A stretch of DNA of 64,000 nt from Mikania micrantha (lineage: Eukaryota; Streptophyta; Magnoliopsida; Asterales; Asteraceae): NCBI GenBank assembly GCA_009363875.1, contig CM018680.1, positions 10,239,426 to 10,303,425 of the forward strand, read 5' to 3'. This document shows, one piece after another, positions 58,815-64,000 of this stretch. Positions within the stretch are counted from its first letter, which is position 1. Each line of letters starts with the position of its first letter. The position numbers and the translations under genes are program-made. A model generated the notes under the pieces. It saw only the letters and a program-made list of their open reading frames with translations, was not told the DNA's origin and searched no databases.

Positions 58815-59679
58815 TTAGTTCCTGATGGGAACCCAAGCCCATGTGGTCTTGGGTTTTCCATTAGCATCATTATAAGTAAATTTCTTTAACATCATCTTGG
58901 GTGGGACAGATGATGAGTTTGTTGTTGGTTGGACTGGTCGTTGAACAGATGGTTCAGCTAATTCCTTTTTCTTCCATATCTGTTTGACTTTTAAGGTTGT
59001 CGGAAGAGTTTGCTTCTTTTGACAATCATCGGAAGCACCTTTTGTCTTTCCTTCCGATGACTTGGTTTTTGCTGACAAGTTGGGCCATACTTCTGAAGTT
59101 CTTCTTCTTCCGAAGGGAGAAGATTTCTTTGGATTGTAGGAAGCTTTCTTTGCATGTGCTTCCGATGTTCTTTTTCCTTCGGAAGCCTTTCTTTCCTGAT
59201 CTTCCGAAAAATTTCTTTTGGAAGCCTTCCTATTCTGATGATCAGAAGTGCTTGCTTCCGATCCTTTCTTTCCGAAACCCTTCTTGTCTTGTTTCTTTCG
59301 ACTATCAGAAGTACTTACTTCCGATACTTTCTTTCTTGAGTTTCTTCCTGGTTCTTCAGAAAACCAGATGACTTGTTCCAAATATCCTTTCTTCCTTGTT
59401 TCTCAGAAAACACTCTACTTCTTGGATTATAGAAGCAATCAGTAGCAAAGTGATTTTTATCACCACACATCAAACATACAGTTTGATTGTTTGAGAATTG
59501 TTGATGCTGATGGTTGTTGAAGGAAGTTGAGCTTTGATTCACAGGAGGTGATGGTTTGGATGTTCCAACAGACTTGTTGGCTGGAAGATTTACATGTTTC
59601 CTTTTAACACTGGTCTTTCTCTCCTTTGACCTACCCCTTTTAGACTTGTCAGATGGACAAGTAACATAGTCATCTGAGG
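58815..59679 (-). pseudogene. Sirevirus gag, C-terminal part
   Basis: Gag is the particle protein. The frame is open from the hAT insertion (59679) through DDYVTCPSDKSKRGR, a zinc knuckle CLMCGDKNHFATDC (about 59470-59430), and then needs a one-base shift between about 59380 and 59320. The rest is a basic repeat region with repeated SExSTSD, RKASE and KKxSE phrases, ending at WAWVPIRN and a TAA at 58815-58817. The SE repeats are encoded by the CTTCCGAAG/TCGGAAG motif that also fills the LTR. The N-terminal capsid domain is beyond the hAT insertion and not in the window. Confidence 0.82.
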
Positions 59680-60161
59680 TAGGGGTGTCATTTTTAACCG
59701 AACCTGAATACCGAACTCGATTAAAATCAACCCGAACCCGAATAATTATTAACCCGATCTAGTAATCAACCCGAACCCGATGTATTTAAATGGTTCGGTA
59801 AATGGTTAATTTTTTTTAAAATTTGCTAACCCGAATAACCCGATTAAAAAAAGCAAGGCTCCTAAATTTTCTAGGTTTTTATTTATTAATTAAGGACATT
59901 GCTCGTAGCCTTGTAGAGACGTCTCTAATTCGCCTCCCAAATCCCAATAGTCCCAGTCGGCAGTCGCAAACTTCAATTCAATATCACCAACCTGCAAACG
60001 TAAGTTGATAAGCTTTTTTCTTTAATATATTCCATTTAGTGTGTTTTGTATTGGATGTTCTTATCATATTGTTTACTTACAAAGTAATAGATACACTCAA
60101 TTTTGAATTCGTAAGTTTATGATAATATTTATATGTTTATTCATATTATGCTTATAAATAG

Positions 60162-61670
60162 ATGTCGGGAACAAACAACTCATCTGAAGAACAAAGGATT
60201 GATCTTGAGGGCAATGATGATCCATTCCTAAAAACAAGTCAAACAACTCAAAAAAGAACTAAAATCTACCAACCAAGATCCAAAGTGTGGAAGGATTTTG
60301 AAAAGTTCACAGACAAAGATGGTGTTCAAAAAGCTAAATGTAATCATTGTTGTTCTTTGTACAAAGCTGACACCGAACATCAAGGTACGACTACTCTTAC
60401 TAATCATTTAAAGAGATGTACCCCGTACTTAGCTAAAAATAGTGGTGGGCAAACTCAAATTGTGTTTCAATATGGGGATGAAAATAAAATCACAACATGG
60501 AGATTTGATCAAAAGGCAATACGTAGTGCAGTATCCCACATGATTATACTTGATGAATTGCCCTTTAGTTTTGTGGAAGGTGTGGGCTTTAGATATTTCA
60601 TGAGCATATGTCAACCTTCATTCAAAGTTTCATGTAGAAACACTATTGCAAAAGATATATATCACTTGTTTCAAGAAGAAAAAATAAAAGTTGGTGATTT
60701 CATAAAAAAAATGTGGGAAGGATTTGTTTGACAACCGACACATGGACATCTAGTCAACAAGCCAGTTACATGTGTCTTACCGCTCACTTTGTAGACAATG
60801 ATTGGAATTTGAGGCAAAACGTTTTGAACTTTTGTCCTCAAGAAGGTCATCGTGGGGTAGACATCGGGAAATCGATTGAGAAATGTTTACAAGAGTGGGG
60901 GATTGAAAATGTTTTTACTATTTCAGTTGATAATGCAAGTTCTAATGATTTGGCCTTCGAGTTTTTGCAAAGGATATTCCAAAAATCCAACAAGTGCCTT
61001 TTAAATGGTAAATGGACACATATTAGATGCGTTGCACACATTTTAAATTTAATAGTCCAAGATGGAATTAAAAAAGTTGATGAGGTGGTGGATAAAGTTC
61101 GTTGGGTTGTTAGGTGGATTAGGCATTCACCTTCAAGGATTGATAAATTCAACAAGTTTGCTAAGATTGTTGATGCTAATATAACGAAGCACCTAATTAG
61201 AGACATTCCAACAAGGTGGAACTCTACTTATCTTATGTTGGATGTTGCACAATCTTATGAGAACACATTTGAAAGATACGATCTTGAGGAGACTTTAGAT
61301 CCGACCTTGAAAAAGCGGGTTTTGGGGTACTTACAGATAAAGATTGGCAAAAAAGTTAGAGATTTGAAGAGAAGACAAATAAAGTTGAATCTGTTTGTGA
61401 GTTAACCAAATTTTTGAAAGAAGACACCGAAGAGGATTTGAAGAGCTTTAATGTTCTAGAATGGTGGAAAGTTAATAGCCTCAGATTTCCGACTCTATCA
61501 TTAATGGCTAGAGACATATTCGCCATTCATGTGTCAACCGTGGCTTCTGAATCAGTTTTTAGCACAAGTGGGAGGGTTTTAGACCCGTTTAGGAGTTGCT
61601 TGACTCCTAAGATTATTTAAAGTTTAATATGCACACAAGATTGGCTTCGAAATGGTTCAAATTCAAGTAA
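60162..61670 (+). pseudogene. hAT transposase with BED zinc finger, decayed
   Basis: From ATG 60162 the protein has a BED-type zinc finger at about residues 41-87 (VWKDFEKFTD, CNHCCSLY, TNHLKRC), then QKAIRSAVSHMIILDELPFSFVEG. A one-base shift in the A run at 60704-60711 leads into RICLTTDTWTSSQQASYMCLTAHF (first catalytic Asp), VDNASSND (second Asp), the CVAHILNLIVQDG motif and IPTRWNSTYLML. Near 61300-61370 the middle of the protein is missing and the frame shifts. The dimerisation domain follows (WWKVNSLRFPTLSLMARDIFAIHVSTVASESVFSTSGRVLD) with a TAA at 61618-61620, after which the frame still reads SLICTQDWLR. It belongs to the Ac-like/RICESLEEPER group and is clearly non-functional. Confidence 0.85.
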
Positions 61671-62142
61671 CAAACTTATTAGTGAGGAAGATTGGGATGT
61701 GATCCAAGAAATTGATAAAGGTATTTTTTTATTAATTATCATTGTAATATTCATTCATATTATATTTAACTATCATAATGTTTTTTTATTTGACTTGTTT
61801 TTAAAATAGCACTGGAAGAAGAGAACATACATGACAAGTGAAGAGCGGAAGACTTTTAAACATTTATGAAGACATTTTTTTAAGAAGATTTTTTTTGTTT
61901 TCCAATTTTAAGTTTTTTGATACTTGCTTGAGTTATCATTGACTCCTTGAATAAATTATTATTCAGTCGTGAAGTAATGGAATATGGTAATTAGTTTTTT
62001 TACAGTACTTGAAGTATTTTAGTTGTTCCAACCCGATTACCGATTAATACCGACCCGATGAAACCGATTACCAAAAAACTGAATACCAAATAAAAACAAG
62101 TTAAATGGTTCGGTAATCGAGTTTATTTTCAATTTAGAAAAC

Positions 62143-64000
62143 TGTGACAATTGCAGGTAAAGATTACGTCATCAATGACGTTCACACGTTTGGTTGTTCT
62201 AGAAATCCGCGCGAAATTGATGATTGTAATTATTGCAGGTTTAAAGTATGCGAGAAATCGAGAACATAGGAGAAAACGGATCGCGAAACGGAATTACGGA
62301 TTGTCCGGTATCGATAAAAGAAGAAAAATCTCTAAGTATTGGTCGAAAGGGCTTATCGCGGTACGTGGAGGTGGGCTTGAGAGTCCTCCGCGGTACGCGA
62401 TGATTGTAAAATATCTCAGATTCCCGAAAAACTTCGCGGTACGCGAAGCCAAAATAGACTCTCCGTCGCGGTACGCGACGGATGAGGCGGTGGAATGATC
62501 TGATCCTTTTAATCAGATTTCATGCAAGAAAGAAGTTTATTCTTCTTCTTCGCTTCTGCTCCGTTCTCAGACGAAAACACACACAAATACCATCAAAACA
62601 CCATCTTGAAGCCACCAGATCGTATCTTTGAAGCCAGAAAACGTGTATACAAGTTCTGATCGTTGTTTTATCCGTCCGATTAGGTAATGATCCATTTAAA
62701 CCTTCTAGTTTGATTTTGATTGATTAGATCTTGATTTTGAACGTAATGATCTAGTTAGGGTTGTTGATTATTGATTATATGGTAGCTAGGAATGATTTTT
62801 AACGGATAACTTGACAGGTTAACGGGTAATTACCTGTTTTGATCCGTTATAATGCCCGGTTTCCACCAAATCATAACAATGATTTTAATGGTTTAAACCA
62901 TTTGATTATGACAATGTAGGTGATTATTTTGGTTAATCTTTGTAATGCAAGGTTAATCCCAGGCATTTCAAACTAATCACAACCATTAACCTACCCATTG
63001 GAATAACTGTCTGGTGTTTATGATAACAGTCATATTAGTATTTTAAACATGATTGTTTAACATATTCCAATGTCACATTGTTATGTTTTGTGATATCTGA
63101 ATATCCAGTAACCAGAATTAATCATTCCTAAGCTGTAATTTCATCTGAAAACTGTTTCAGGAGCATAATCAACAACATTACCTAACTGGTTAATCAGAGA
63201 TTATTTTGATTAATCAAGCATGTCATCAACTTCATATTAGGTATCTAAATCAGTCTAGGTACCTACATTATCATACATTGTATGATATTAGATTCAATAA
63301 CCAATTAAACACCGAATATCGGTTTGATGACTTTTCATTACAATGTCTATGACATTGAACGTTCAAACAGATTTAATCAGCAGGTTAGAACATAAATCAT
63401 TAATCAAATATAATTAAATGCAGAATCATCTCTGTACTATCAGTTTGGTGATACTCTGCTACACCTATACTATCAGGTGAGTTTCGTACCACCCCTGTTC
63501 TTTTAATGTTGTATAAACATCGGGGTATAACTGCTAAACTTTTCTTGATCATATGATATGTGTCACTGTTATCTGCGTGATTTCATGTGATTAACTGAAT
63601 TTGTGGATTTCATGGGATTGTTGCCGTTAGTATCTCTATCATGATATCAAAGTCCTCATTCTTGAACTGTATCTAGTGAACCCATGTGTGGCCGAGCAGA
63701 AAACATTGATAGTACTATCGGTTGACACCCCATTCACTGGGAGGACTGCATCTCCCCTGGTGTGAATGTTTGTTATCTGTTTCCTGAACTTCTTAATGGT
63801 GTGATAGACATTAAGATAATGAGGCAATAAGATATTTACCGACGGGTAATATCGAGAACTGAACATATCGTCCGAAAGGAACTAGATACGGGTCCCATGG
63901 TTATCCGGAACTGTGAACATGTATTTGAACTTAACTGTCATATCATATGATTTAACTAAATTGTATGAACTCACCAGCTTTTTGTGCTGATGTTTTCGAA
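62143..64000 (+). mobile_element. Chromovirus-type LTR inserted in the BED hAT element, right end off window
   Basis: TGTGACAATTGCAGGTAAAG begins at 62143; AAAAC (62138-62142) is the predicted left duplication. Four motifs CGCGGTACGCGA or close variants lie at 62356, 62389, 62434 and 62465, as in the other chromovirus LTRs. Close to the window end, GAACTCACCAGC resembles the CTCACCAAC found about 390 bp before the end of the 9159 LTR, so the LTR probably stops shortly after 64000. The 115-residue frame at 62151-62498 spans the motif cluster and is not a gene. Confidence 0.7.

Larger units (their letters stand above)
50277..59679 (-). mobile_element. Sirevirus (Ty1/Copia) retrotransposon, gag end cut off
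   Basis: On the minus strand the order is gag (partial) - protease - integrase - RT - RNase H - extra ORF - polypurine tract - 3' LTR, the Copia order with a Sirevirus-type ORF after pol. It is cut at 59679/59680 by a hAT element; the start of gag and the 5' LTR must lie beyond the window. Pol is almost intact (two in-frame stops), the extra ORF much less so. Confidence 0.88.
59680..64000 (+). mobile_element. BED-finger hAT transposon inserted in Sirevirus gag (right end off window)
   Basis: The left end TAGGGGTGTCATTTTTAACC begins at 59680 in the middle of gag codons; the predicted 8-bp duplication is ATCTGAGG (59672-59679). AACCCGAACCCGAAT repeats lie just inside the left end and ACCCGATTACCGATTAATACC repeats at 62030-62120. 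The element is cut at 62143 by an LTR, so its right end and the Sirevirus start are expected beyond the window. The transposase lies on the plus strand. Confidence 0.72.

Noticed and set aside
62151..62498. 115-residue frame rich in Arg and Lys
   Set aside because: Covers the GTACGC motif cluster of an LTR; equivalent frames in related LTRs are not conserved.

Overview
The window reads as a gene-free, transposon-dense stretch of a large nuclear plant genome. I recognise no host gene, rRNA, tRNA gene or CRISPR array. Every long reading frame I can place belongs to a mobile element: Ty3/Gypsy chromovirus (Tekay-type) gag and integrase, a Ty1/Copia Sirevirus polyprotein with an extra downstream ORF, and two kinds of hAT transposase. 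The many long (about 2-2.8 kb) LTRs that start TGTGACA or TGTAAC, the Sirevirus with a large post-pol ORF and the TTF/DUF4371-type hAT fit a eudicot. Asteraceae (sunflower, lettuce or chrysanthemum relatives) is my best guess, but that is inference.

Layout. 1-7.2 kb: minus-strand chromovirus debris (two LTRs, a broken integrase, a third LTR). 7.4-16.9 kb: small DNA transposons (PIF/Harbinger-like MITE, hAT-like elements, a Mutator-like MITE) and one chromovirus LTR, several nested in each other. 16.9-33.35 kb: one multi-level nest. A short hAT-like element holds a solo LTR, which holds a second solo LTR and an 11.2-kb gag-only chromovirus, which itself contains a further LTR. Each of the first four insertions is bounded by a target-site duplication I could read. 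33.35-38.9 kb: a 42-bp minisatellite with a SINE in it, a foldback element, four inverted-repeat elements separated by (TA)n, and a hAT-like element carrying a PIF/Harbinger-like element. 40.26-43.79 kb: a nearly intact hAT transposon with perfect 8-bp duplication. 44.0-50.3 kb: more small hAT-like and PIF-like elements, a Helitron-like 3' end, and AT-rich sequence without genes. 50.28-59.68 kb: a minus-strand Sirevirus, cut at its gag end by a BED-finger hAT element (59.68 kb onward), which is itself cut by a chromovirus LTR starting at 62.14 kb and running off the window.

How the parts relate. Eight loci carry short elements with ends like TAGGGGTGT and bodies made of GGTTCGG- or GAGCCGAGC-type repeats; five have readable 8-bp duplications on both sides. 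The BED-finger hAT element at 59.68 kb has the same kind of end and the same kind of subterminal repeat, so it is a candidate autonomous relative. The chromovirus LTRs share two kinds of internal structure: a roughly 150-bp periodic repeat and a cluster of near-palindromic GTACGC motifs. The Sirevirus carries the palindrome CTTCGGAAG/CTTCCGAAG in its LTR, in the spacer between pol and the extra ORF, and inside gag. All boundaries and comparisons were read by eye; no database search was run.
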